Below, one piece after another: positions 8,621 through 18,800 of a stretch of 64,000 bases of DNA. The DNA is from Tritrichomonas foetus (Eukaryota > Parabasalia > Tritrichomonadida > Tritrichomonadidae). Position numbers and translations under genes: made by a program. The stretch lies in the NCBI GenBank assembly GCA_001839685.1, contig MLAK01001149.1:7474-71473 (forward strand). The letters run 5' to 3'. The notes under the pieces were generated by a model. That model ran no database searches. It was not told the DNA's origin and saw only the letters and a program-made list of their open reading frames with translations. The first letter of the stretch is position 1. Each line of letters opens with the position of its first letter.

Positions 8621-11600
8621 TTAAATGGTATATAACACAGTATATAAAGGAACAACCCTGATTTTATCAAATATACTATAACATTGTTGACCGTTTTTAT
8701 CATAGCATATGGAATTATAACCTTGACCAGCAATTTTTTGCATATCAACCTTAGATGGTTTTTTCGAAACTCGCTTTGTTACACCAAGATCAATAACGCA
8801 TATTGTTAAATATGATGACATGCCTTTGTAATAAAAATTAAGCTTCTTGTAAAATTCCCTGTCATCATCCAAATTATCAATACTAAATTCATTAAAATTA
8901 AATAAAATAAATAGCTCCATATTCTTAAGCTGGCGAACAGATTCATAAATTCTCCTGTAGTCATTATTTTTTGATATATTATTGATTGTAATAGGTGAGG
9001 GAAAGCCTTTTGAAATCCAAATGTGAATGTATTTTGTTTCATCTGATTTTTCTTTAAGAGGAATATATTCAGGCGATTTGAAAATGTTAATAATTTTTTG
9101 TTCCGCATAATCACGTAATTCTTCAGGGATTGAGTCATTTTTTTCAAGTATAGCAGATGATTGAAGAAATGACTTTAATTGTGAATGTTCTTTTCCTTTT
9201 ATTGGACTAGGAGATTTGTGTGATGAGTGAGATTTTATTGATAATTTGGAAGTTGACTTTATTGTATGATTCGATTTATCATCAGATTCCATAAACTCTT
9301 GCTTACTATTTGTTATTTTGTTCGGGCTTTTGGATGATTTTTGAGTATTGAAATTTTGAGGTATATTGTTTCTAGCTTGATCAATTGTTTTGGATATATT
9401 TCCACCAAGATGCTTATTTTCTGCAAGGAGACCATCGATTAACTGAATTACATTTTCATAGGAATTGGGAGTGCTAGCCTCTTTTTGAATAATTTTCTCA
9501 GATGCGGCATTTTTTATATGATCGGAGCATTTCTTGGAGTGCTTTGATGGAGCAATTTCTTCATTTCGATGTGATGTTTTGGGTTTACTTTTTGTTTCAT
9601 GAGTGGAATTTATAGTATGCTTATCATCATGTTCAATATTTCCTGGTTTATGTGATTTACTAGATTTTTTATCATTCTTTTTCTGTTTTAAACTTATACT
9701 CTCATCTTTTTTCACATTTTTTTCACATATTTTTTTATCTTTATTCTTTTTCTTTTCTTCAATAGGAATATCATTTTTTCGACTTTTCTTTTCTTCATTA
9801 ATTATATCATGTTTACGGGGTTTCTTTGAAACAATTCGTTCTTCATGTGTATTCCTGTTTAATGAATCATTTTTGTTTTTTCTTTGAGATACAATTTCGG
9901 AATTGAACTGTTTGTCAATATTATCTTTGTTTTCAGTATTTTGTTGATTCTTTTTCTGGTTTTCCTTTAATTTTGTCTTGTTTTTAATTGAATTGGTATT
10001 TTTCCCTTCCTCATTTTCTCCTTTCCTGGTTTTCTGAATTGGATTAGCGAGTTTATTTTTTTCGTTGATTTCTTTGGATTCTTTGATGCGCTCATTCGAT
10101 AATTCTTTTTCTTTAACATTATTGTTAAGGATGAGTTTGTCTAAATTATGTTTCCAATTCATTTTTTCCAATTTTTCCATTAGTTTTGGGTGATTTTTTC
10201 GTATTTCATCTCGTCTCTTTTTTAACTCATCAATTTCTTTTTCTAAAAGTTGGTTTTCTTTCTTGAGAATTCTTATTTGCTTTCTTTTCTCATTAAGTCG
10301 TTGATCCCTTTCTTTACAAATTGAATTGATTTCTGCTTGAACTGATTTGTTGATAAAATCAAAACTATTTTTAATATTTTTTTCATTAGTTTTGCCATTT
10401 TCATTTAGAGTTTGAGCAACAATTTGAGATGCTGTTAAATGGTCATTTTCTGTGTCTTTATGAATAGAATTGTTTGGTTTAAAACTTTTATTAATTTCAC
10501 CTTGAACAAGAGCTTCATTTTCATTCGAAAAGTTCATATTGTGAACCTCAATGGGATTTTCATTGTTATCTTCTTCCTCTTCAAATAAATTTATTGATGT
10601 ATCGCCTTCGATTTTATGAATGAATTGACCTGAAGATGAATAGTTTTCTTCACTCGATTTTATTTTTATACTATGTACGGAATCTATTTTCTCTATTGGT
10701 GTCTCAATCTGTGTTTCTTCTTCCACTGTTGAATTATGGTCAGAATCAAGCGAAGGAGTATCAATGTTACTAAGTTGTGATTGGCTGACTTCGCTTTTTT
10801 CTCGAAATTCTTCTTCTTCTTTTAAGAAGTTATTTAATTTTTCGATTTCTTCAGTTGTACTCCCATGAGTAGAAACTTCGATGTTTTCTTCTTCATCATC
10901 ATCTTCAATTATATTAAATTTATTAATAAATAGTTCTTCATGAATTTCTTCTTCTTCCTCGCTAATTCCTTCGTGTAATATATTATCAATATTTTCACTA
11001 ACTTCCGAAGCATGATGGCTGATCTCACCTTCTTGATAAAATGAATCATCAATGTCATCATTTAAATTATATTCTTCTTCTTCAGAAATGAGATCATTTT
11101 CGTCTTTCAAAGATTTCTCAAGATCACCACCCAAAATAATATGATCAAGAATTTGTATCCTGGAACGAACAGAATCAATCACAATTTTTCTATATTTAAT
11201 TCGATTTTCTGAGTTTTCTGGATATTTAGTATTATATACTTCCAAAGCATGATAAGGTGGATTCTGTGATGCATCATGGGAATAAATACTTTCAGTTAAT
11301 GGTGTGAATCGAGTGTCTAAAACTTGAAGTTTTCTCATTGATTTTACAAAAGATAAAAGATCATTTAAATTCGATAATTTTGTTCCTGTTAAAATCAAAA
11401 CTGTTAAGCATGGAAAAGGTCTTGCCAATAATGAGCATTTGGTAATCAGAGTGTCTGTCAGAAATAGATGTCTTAAACTTTTCATTGTTTTTATTTGAGA
11501 GATGCCTGAATCATTGATTGGATTTCCAGACACATCTAGAATTGAAAGACTTGAAGATAAATTCGAAAGACTTTTAATATGATTATTCGATAAACTGACA

Positions 11601-12196
11601 GTTCTAAGTGAGCTATTATTGAATCTAGGAAATTCATGTATTTCATTAGAGGATGCGCTAAAAACTTCTAAAGATTTAAAGTCAGAGATTTGTTCAACTT
11701 TTTGCAATTTGTTATTATCCATTTTTAATGTGCGAAGTGCTGGGAAGCATCTCCCAAAATCTGTTCGAGATATTTCATTAGCCCTTAAGTCAAGATAGTC
11801 CACTTTTTGAAAAGCATCATTTATTGTATTAAATGTGACGGATTTGATCGAATTATATGAGGCATTGATTCGTTCAATGTTTTTGCAAGGTGTTAAATCG
11901 ATTAAATCTGACACATTGTTGCTTGAAAAATCTATATCTTTTAAATTTGTTAATGATTGTAAATTTTGAATGTTTTCGAGTTTATTATTTGATAAATTAA
12001 TAGAAACCAAGTTTGGAAAGTGTTCCAAAAAGCTGCTATCGATTGAGCTTATTAGATTATTCGATAAAATCATGCTCTTTATTTGATTTTGAGGTTGATC
12101 GATTTTAATGTCGGAAAGATTTTCCAGTTCTTTATTGGAATGATCGACTGTTTCGTCAGATGAAAATGTTGTAACTTGAGAAATCGAGAAATCCAT
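8621..12196 (-). CDS. leucine-rich repeat and coiled-coil protein
   Basis: 1191 residues from the ATG at 12196. Residues about 35-330 are leucine-rich repeats of the 22-residue type (LSNNLISSI, LSNNKLENIQNL, LDLRANEISRT, LKMDNNKLQKV, LDVSGNPIN). Then comes a long acidic low-complexity region (about 360-560, many E/D runs), a coiled coil near 615-680 (KERDQRLNEKRKQIRILKKE), and a Lys/Asn/Ser-rich tail to about 1020. The last 140 residues look globular (KYIHIWISKGFPSP onward) and are not recognised. No signal peptide or membrane segment is visible, so a cytoplasmic, perhaps cytoskeletal or axonemal, scaffold is the likely type. This is inference from architecture; the LRRs are clear but the specific function is not. 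A TTTGGTCAA-type motif lies upstream at 12239-12247 and again at 12280-12285. Confidence 0.8.
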   Translation of the reverse strand: MDFSISQVTTFSSDETVDHSNKELENLSDIKIDQPQNQIKSMILSNNLISSIDSSFLEHFPNLVSINLSNNKLENIQNLQSLTNLKDIDFSSNNVSDLIDLTPCKNIERINASYNSIKSVTFNTINDAFQKVDYLDLRANEISRTDFGRCFPALRTLKMDNNKLQKVEQISDFKSLEVFSASSNEIHEFPRFNNSSLRTVSLSNNHIKSLSNLSSSLSILDVSGNPINDSGISQIKTMKSLRHLFLTDTLITKCSLLARPFPCLTVLILTGTKLSNLNDLLSFVKSMRKLQVLDTRFTPLTESIYSHDASQNPPYHALEVYNTKYPENSENRIKYRKIVIDSVRSRIQILDHIILGGDLEKSLKDENDLISEEEEYNLNDDIDDSFYQEGEISHHASEVSENIDNILHEGISEEEEEIHEELFINKFNIIEDDDEEENIEVSTHGSTTEEIEKLNNFLKEEEEFREKSEVSQSQLSNIDTPSLDSDHNSTVEEETQIETPIEKIDSVHSIKIKSSEENYSSSGQFIHKIEGDTSINLFEEEEDNNENPIEVHNMNFSNENEALVQGEINKSFKPNNSIHKDTENDHLTASQIVAQTLNENGKTNEKNIKNSFDFINKSVQAEINSICKERDQRLNEKRKQIRILKKENQLLEKEIDELKKRRDEIRKNHPKLMEKLEKMNWKHNLDKLILNNNVKEKELSNERIKESKEINEKNKLANPIQKTRKGENEEGKNTNSIKNKTKLKENQKKNQQNTENKDNIDKQFNSEIVSQRKNKNDSLNRNTHEERIVSKKPRKHDIINEEKKSRKNDIPIEEKKKNKDKKICEKNVKKDESISLKQKKNDKKSSKSHKPGNIEHDDKHTINSTHETKSKPKTSHRNEEIAPSKHSKKCSDHIKNAASEKIIQKEASTPNSYENVIQLIDGLLAENKHLGGNISKTIDQARNNIPQNFNTQKSSKSPNKITNSKQEFMESDDKSNHTIKSTSKLSIKSHSSHKSPSPIKGKEHSQLKSFLQSSAILEKNDSIPEELRDYAEQKIINIFKSPEYIPLKEKSDETKYIHIWISKGFPSPITINNISKNNDYRRIYESVRQLKNMELFILFNFNEFSIDNLDDDREFYKKLNFYYKGMSSYLTICVIDLGVTKRVSKKPSKVDMQKIAGQGYNSICYDKNGQQCYSIFDKIRVVPLYTVLYTI

Positions 12197-12589
12197 TTTC
12201 CCTTAACGTCTTTTTAGTAAATTTTAAGATTGACGTTATTTGGTCAATATTAATCAGTTATCACTTTGAATTAAAATTTGGTCAAAGCTTTTTGTGTCTT
12301 CGAAATTGATAGCTATCAATCAATCCACACAATACTATTTTTAAAACATTCGACTTCTATTTTTGATTGTATCATAAATGATATAAATCCCATAAAATAA
12401 CGAAGAACTGAAAATGGAAACCATTGTATATATATATATATATAAATAAAAGGAATAGTTATCAATATTTTTATCTTTATACATAAAACAACAATACCTA
12501 AACTATATTTAAAAACATTTTTTTCCCTCAATGATTGATCATACTTTTGTCCAAAATACTTGCCTTGAATCGGCATGAAATACTGTATT

Positions 12590-15478
12590 TCATTTCTCTT
12601 TATTCACTTTCTTTAATTTCATCACTTTCAAGCCAGGGATTCCAATATCTTCAGCTTCTAGTGAAAAATTGAACATTTTTCCCCAATCATTAAATACTGC
12701 ATCAAATAACATCGAAAATATGGAGTTTTGATAAATTGGTTCAACTTCAAAAAGTTGGGCATCACCAGGTGATGCTTTTCTTAACACAACTAACAAATTC
12801 GCAAATGCTGCTTTAAATTTATAAGGTGAGCTATGAACACTTATAATATACTCACCAAAATTATCAAAGAATTGAGGTTGTGGTTCAGGTGAAGTTTGTT
12901 TCAGTGCATTCACAATGGCTGCTTTTTGTAAGTTTTGTTGATCGTCAGTACTTGATGTGATTAAAAACCTCATAAATGAAACAAAATTTGTAAATGATTG
13001 TTTGTGCATCATATCCACAATTGATCCAATTAAAGCAGATATTAATTGTGGAATTACATGTGATATAAATTGGTTATATTGCTCAGATGTTAGCATCATA
13101 ATGTGTTCCTGTAAAGCATAAAGTGCAGAATCACAAACTTCTGTTCGTAAATCTGAAATTGCGCCAATTGTAACCATTGTCATCCATTCAATATCAACAA
13201 CAGTGGTATCAAATGCACTCAGCATGTTAAAAACAGCAGTTGGTGGTGGATCAGGACTGTTAAAAACAGGTAAAACTAATGCTTGATGGATTGTGGAATA
13301 ATATTCATTCATTTCTTTGAATGAGTGTCTTAAATTCAAAAAGTAATTGAAGAAGCAATCTTCAATTCGTCCTCGCTGTTGCATAAGTCTCATTAATTCA
13401 ACAACTTGCGGCATTACTTGTTCGAATGGAAGCTTTATTTGGATGGCTGAAATTGCATTTAATACATAGGAAACTGAATCAGATGGAACTGCAATATTAG
13501 GAATTGTTGCAGCTGCAATTTGTCCAAGTTGTACCCATATGGTTTCATAGAATAATGGAATTGCGTATGGTGCTGATAGTGCGCATTCTGTAATAATTTC
13601 AAGAGAAGTTTCAACAGTATCTTTGGGAAAGGCTGCAGCGTTGCCAACAACAGCCATAATTGGTTCAAAAAGCTTAGCGAATAATTGAGAACCAGGCGTT
13701 TCGGATTTATCATTATTATAATAAATTAACCATGTGCAGACTTTAAAGATTCTGATTGCTGCAGATGGTTCTAAATTCTGAAGATATCTTTCACTTGATT
13801 CAATAAGTTGTTCAGTAAATTGACTAGAGTCATCTTTAAATAACCCAAGACGTCTTTGGACAACATAATGAAGTGCATGTGTAGCTGCTGTAGATACAAT
13901 TTTTTCATTTCCTGACATACAAGTTATTACAAACTCAATAAAACGTGCGAATAATTGTTGATCTTCTGCAAAATACTTCGTTGAGTGAGATAAAACGAAC
14001 AAAAGTGCAATTAAAAATTGAGAATCAGAAGTATCACTTGCATGATTTAAAAGTTCAACAACAACAATTTGGAGACTGTCTATATTCATATTCCGATCTG
14101 TTACAAACTCAATTGCACCAATTGCATAACAAAGCTGCGGTGATGGTGCTTGTGCTTTAATGAATTCAATAAAATTGGCTGGATTAATATACACCAATGT
14201 TGCCATACATGTTCTTGCTGTAAAGATGCAGGTTCCTTCTTCACTCACAGCTGAAGGTAGTGCATTGTATAAAACATTTCGTATTTGTTCCATCATTGGC
14301 ATGAAAAAGTTAGTTGTTGGACTTACAATCATCTTATGATGACACTCAAACTGTATTCTTTTTAAAATATCGTCCCATAATTTCCAAAAGTTTTCTTGAA
14401 TTTGATCAACTGGAATTGAAAGAATTACTTGGAAAAGATGAATTAAATCATCATGTAAATCGTCTGTTGATACTCCTTTTGCTTGCATTGCACTAATTAA
14501 ATCGATAACAGACTCATCAAGGATGCTTAAAATATCTTGATCAAGTTTTTCTTTATTTGATATAAAAAACAATTCAAAAACTGAAGAATAAGAACCCAAA
14601 AACTTAATAACAAAATCTAAAACATCTGGATCAGAGGTAACTGGTAATCCATTAGATGTAAATAAACCTTTAGAAAGTGCTCTAGCCAAAAATGGTGAAT
14701 ATGTTCGAAAAGCCATGGAAGAATCAGTTCGATCAATGAAAATTGAATAGAAACATTTTATAGAAAGTTTACAAGTTGATTCATTTGTTAAAAATGCAAG
14801 TGCCAGTTTTTGAAAGAGCTCAAAAGTGATAATTTTGTCAAGTGGAGCCCACCTTAGCAAAAAGTTATAAACATTTAATGAATCTACAATATCATCAACA
14901 TTTATAGTGGCATTTGCATCATCAGTTGAATTAAAATATTGTGTAATAATTGGCATCACTTCATTTAAATGATCAACAAAAAAATTTCGGAGGTCGTTTC
15001 TCCGACTGTCTGTGATATTCTTATTATTGTCAATGTTTTTCAGTAAATAGCTGAATATTTTTATTGAATTGTTGACTTGTATTTGGCCAAAAATGATTTT
15101 AGTAAAGTCAGGCCATTCTTCTGGCCAATCGTACACTGCGATATTACAAAGAGATTCTATGAAATAATGAAGAGTATTTTCGGTTGGTGGAGTGTTTGTA
15201 ACCACATTTAATAATTGAAGACGAAATTGATTTTTGGCGTTTGGATCGACAACTTGTCCCCAATAATTTGGAATTCCATGCGAAAGATGTACTGCTGACA
15301 TAAATCGTGCTGGCGGATTTTGGGATGACTCGACTATTTGCAATGCCGTAAAAATTGACGTCGGATCTTGTGACCATTCATTTAAAAGCGTAATAGCAGT
15401 TTGTTGGTCCGTTGACATTGGATTTGATGCTTCTACCATAGCTGCCTCGACATTTTGAGGGGAGAAACGCGAGTTCAT
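12590..15478 (-). CDS. karyopherin of the importin-beta superfamily, exportin-1-like
   Basis: 962 residues, all helical. The N-terminal part fits an importin-beta N-terminal domain (TALQIVESSQNPPARFMSAV) followed by IAVYDWPEEWPDF, which corresponds to the conserved WP-x-x-WP-x-F element of exportin-1 and relatives. A later segment (LFQVILSIPVDQIQENFWKL) fits the exportin-1 region of the pattern S-hydrophobic-x-x-E/Q-x-F-x-x-W. Such proteins carry cargo through the nuclear pore with Ran-GTP. Human exportin-1 is about 1070 residues, so this one is somewhat short. The exact paralogue (Xpo1 or another exportin/importin) is not settled by eye. The ATG at 15478 is preceded by a TCATT initiator-like element. 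The gene is divergent from the HEATR5-like gene, with a 417-bp shared upstream region. Confidence 0.7.
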   Translation of the reverse strand: MNSRFSPQNVEAAMVEASNPMSTDQQTAITLLNEWSQDPTSIFTALQIVESSQNPPARFMSAVHLSHGIPNYWGQVVDPNAKNQFRLQLLNVVTNTPPTENTLHYFIESLCNIAVYDWPEEWPDFTKIIFGQIQVNNSIKIFSYLLKNIDNNKNITDSRRNDLRNFFVDHLNEVMPIITQYFNSTDDANATINVDDIVDSLNVYNFLLRWAPLDKIITFELFQKLALAFLTNESTCKLSIKCFYSIFIDRTDSSMAFRTYSPFLARALSKGLFTSNGLPVTSDPDVLDFVIKFLGSYSSVFELFFISNKEKLDQDILSILDESVIDLISAMQAKGVSTDDLHDDLIHLFQVILSIPVDQIQENFWKLWDDILKRIQFECHHKMIVSPTTNFFMPMMEQIRNVLYNALPSAVSEEGTCIFTARTCMATLVYINPANFIEFIKAQAPSPQLCYAIGAIEFVTDRNMNIDSLQIVVVELLNHASDTSDSQFLIALLFVLSHSTKYFAEDQQLFARFIEFVITCMSGNEKIVSTAATHALHYVVQRRLGLFKDDSSQFTEQLIESSERYLQNLEPSAAIRIFKVCTWLIYYNNDKSETPGSQLFAKLFEPIMAVVGNAAAFPKDTVETSLEIITECALSAPYAIPLFYETIWVQLGQIAAATIPNIAVPSDSVSYVLNAISAIQIKLPFEQVMPQVVELMRLMQQRGRIEDCFFNYFLNLRHSFKEMNEYYSTIHQALVLPVFNSPDPPPTAVFNMLSAFDTTVVDIEWMTMVTIGAISDLRTEVCDSALYALQEHIMMLTSEQYNQFISHVIPQLISALIGSIVDMMHKQSFTNFVSFMRFLITSSTDDQQNLQKAAIVNALKQTSPEPQPQFFDNFGEYIISVHSSPYKFKAAFANLLVVLRKASPGDAQLFEVEPIYQNSIFSMLFDAVFNDWGKMFNFSLEAEDIGIPGLKVMKLKKVNKEK

Positions 15479-15490
15479 TTTTAAAAAGAA

Positions 15491-15495
15491 AATGA
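15491..15495 (-). promoter_or_regulatory. initiator-like TCATT
   Basis: On the minus strand this is TCATT, about 13 nt upstream of the ATG at 15478. It matches the trichomonad Inr pattern TCA+1Y(T/A) and the short leader length typical of the group. Transcription start is inferred. Confidence 0.45.
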
Positions 15496-15848
15496 TTTCA
15501 CTCTATTTGATGAAAATTTTCGTAATTTCACCTACAATTCACCTTGTGTAAAATCGGAAGGATTCGAATGAAAATTTGTAAAACTTAAAAAGTTTGTCTC
15601 TTAAAATTTTGAAGGGATTTACTGATGTATATAAATAGTCAGCTAAATAATTTTGACTATTATTATAAATGACCTATAAGTTTTTTCTGATAAATTTCGA
15701 CTTAAATGGGTTATAAGAAATCCTTTCAATTTCTCACAAAACTTTATCATGTTGCATTCTCTTTAAATCATATAATTAACAACATTTATGAGAAAAAAGT
15801 TTTCGAGTATTTCATTCCCATTTCCCTATTTTGATCAGGCCAAAATAT

Positions 15849-15886
15849 GGTCAATTGCGAATAGGTCAAATCGTTGTTAAGGTCAA
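15849..15886 (+). promoter_or_regulatory. three-copy GGTCAA cluster
   Basis: GGTCAA occurs at 15849-15854, 15864-15869 and 15881-15886, all on the plus strand, with 15- and 17-bp spacing and the last copy ending 9 bp before the ATG at 15896. It is the densest cluster of this motif in the window. A transcription-factor site is inferred. Confidence 0.4.
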
Positions 15887-15895
15887 ATTAGAAAA

Positions 15896-18800
15896 ATGGA
15901 GGAAATAATACAAAAAATCGAAGATTTATCTAAATCAAAAAATCTTGTCAATGCAGAACAAGTGATTATGTCAACTGTTCATGATGTTGATCCGATTTTA
16001 AAACAGCCTATTTCCGACAATCTCGCCGACAAATTATTCACAGCTTTACTCGCACTTTTTACTATAAACAAGGGTGGATTCAGTCTTCAATGCGGAACTT
16101 ACATTGCAACAAAACTAGTTCGTCTTCTCGAATTGAGTCAATCTCCAAAATTCTGGGATGTCATTTCCATGTCAATAGAATGCAACACTCCGGCCGCATT
16201 TGTCGCAACCGGATATGTTTGCAGTAAAGTCGGAATGCACAACAAATCACAAATCCCAAGATTCCTTGAGCACCTCATCAAAATTGATCCACCAAATCAT
16301 GCAACACTTCATTCAATTCGGCTTGCTCTCAAATCCGGTGAAAAAGCTGTTTCTCAATTTGCACCCACTATTTTTGAGCTTTTAAAGAAAAATATATCAA
16401 CTGCAAAGCCAGGTTTGATTATGCTTTATTTAAAATTGCTAAGAACACTTTTGAAGATTCCACCAATTACAATTTCCCAAATTCTTGAATGTGTCAAACT
16501 TGCAATGAAGCACAAAGATCAACCATTTATTAAAAATGAACTTGCACTTGTTATTGCCCGATGCGCATATTTTCCATATGCATCAATTGATTTAAAGAAG
16601 CGTTTTCAAACGAGTGAATTTTCAGTTGGTGCATTAAGAATGGAAAATAGAACTTTGAAATTTGAACCGGCTTTTCAGATAATTTCTATGTTTCAACCAA
16701 TTTTAAGTCATTCTTTCACACATTTTCTAAATTTGCTTGGTCCAGAATTGATATCAATGAATCATACAAAACTTTTCAATTTTATTAGACCAAGATGCCC
16801 TGATGTTGTAAAACACTTAATTCCAATGTTACCTGCAGATTTACGATTTTCATACTTTAGAGAAGTTTCAGCCGAAAAAATGTCAGCTGAACAGCTTAAA
16901 ACATTAACAATTTTATGCCCTGATGATGGAAGTATAGATGAAGCTGCTGGTGTTGCACTTTTATTGGCGACATCAGATGATAAAACTGCGAGAAGAGTCG
17001 CAATTGATTATTTTGCAGAATTAGCAAATACTCATCCACAAATTGTTCTTCCTTACCTACATAGCGCTTTGGTTCTTCTTGCACAGCCGCCTGAAAAGAA
17101 TCCGAGAATTTTGCGGGACTTAAAAGGTAATGCATCTGTCGCATTAACAATTTTAAGGAATTTACCAGATCTCCAAATGGCCATTATGCAAAACAAAATC
17201 ATTCTTGAGAAACTTTTAAATGATGTCTTTACAAAACCAAGAGCTACTGCTTATAAATTCATTTTTAGTTTTGCTTTATTATCTTTTTTACCAGAAGGAT
17301 TTGCAGATGCAACAAAAGCAGTTGATTTTGCAATTGATTATTTCACAAAGAAAAATGAAATCAAACCACCAAAAATGACAAGATCTTTATTGAAATCTGT
17401 CTTTAATTATCGTGCTAAATTTCATAATGATGAGCAAAACAAACGTCTTCTTGATATTGCAATCTCATTTCCATCGCCTCTTCCATTTTCAGTTATTTCT
17501 GATTTATGTAAAATTATCCAAAGTAGTCCTGTTGCTTTTTCTGCATCAAAACTTGTTTTAGATTTTGCACTTTCTGTGGCACCTTCATATGTTCTGATTA
17601 AAAAGTTTATTAAACGACCACTTCCAATTGCACAAGATTTGATATGTAAAAGATCTCTTGTTGCTTCACAGCAAAAGAAGCATGATAAATTTTTGCATAG
17701 ATTTGTGGGTAATTTCCCTGCTTTATTGAAAGCATGTGCACCTGAAGATCAAAAGAAACTTGTTACTCAATTACTTCGTACAGTTACTGTTACAAGTACG
17801 CTTATTTTAACATCAATTAGCAATTTAATTACTATATTACCACCTAAATATCCTTCAATTGTGTTAAAGAATATTGAAAGTAAAAATACTTTATTAATTG
17901 AATGCTTGGCCGAATCTTTAGCAATTTATGCTACTGCTACACCGCAAGCATTATCTGAAATATATGGTTATGTTTTATCACATAAAAATGTATCAAGCTG
18001 TATTTTACTTTCAGCTATTTTCATGCACATTAATTTGCCAAATAATTATGTTAACCAATCATTGATTGCTATTGATAGTTTAGTGTTAGTGCAAGGTTGT
18101 ACACCAATGGCTCTTCATGCACTTAATTCACTTTTAATGACACATCAAATGCAAATTTCTTCACTTGAAATTGCGGCTCATCAATTTCCAATGTTATTCC
18201 AAGCATTAAATACGTCATCATCCTTACAGCCAGTCACTTTACATATTATGGGTGAATGTTATGGATGTTTGATCGAAGCGTTTTCATCAGATATTTCACC
18301 TAGATTTAGTTTAATGGTTGAATTAATTTTACGAACAATAGAATCAACACCAATGGACTATGCACGAGAAGTTTACTTTGAATGTTCTCAATCCATTTAT
18401 ACCTTTGCTAATTCGATGTCGTATTTAGCGCCATTAATCTTCCCACAATCAAGATCAGCTCCTGCTTCTCTTCAATTAACAAGTTGTGCTGCTTTTTCTG
18501 ACTTTCTTAAGTTCCAGAGTGCAAATTTCAATTTAACTGATTTGATTCCTAAATTATTAACTCTTTTACAGAGAACTGGTGATGAAAGAGCTTCGCATTT
18601 CATTATTGCACTCGCTTCATTAATGACAGAAGATGATGTTTCATTTTGGATTTCAACAATCAAGCGAGTTTTGATTTCTTGTTCCCTTCTTGATGGAAGC
18701 AGTTTCACAATTGAGCCTACACCTGAAGTTAAAGAAAGTTGTCTTAAAGTTGCAACCTATATAGTTCCACATATTGCTAACCAAAAGAAACTGAATACTG

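Larger units (their letters stand above)
15479..15895. other. divergent promoter region
   Basis: 417 bp between the exportin-like gene (minus) and the HEATR5-like gene (plus). It contains three GGTCAA copies close to the plus-strand ATG, a TCATT element near the minus-strand ATG, and an 8-bp inverted repeat AATAGTCA/TGACTATT around 15640-15665. Confidence 0.65.
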
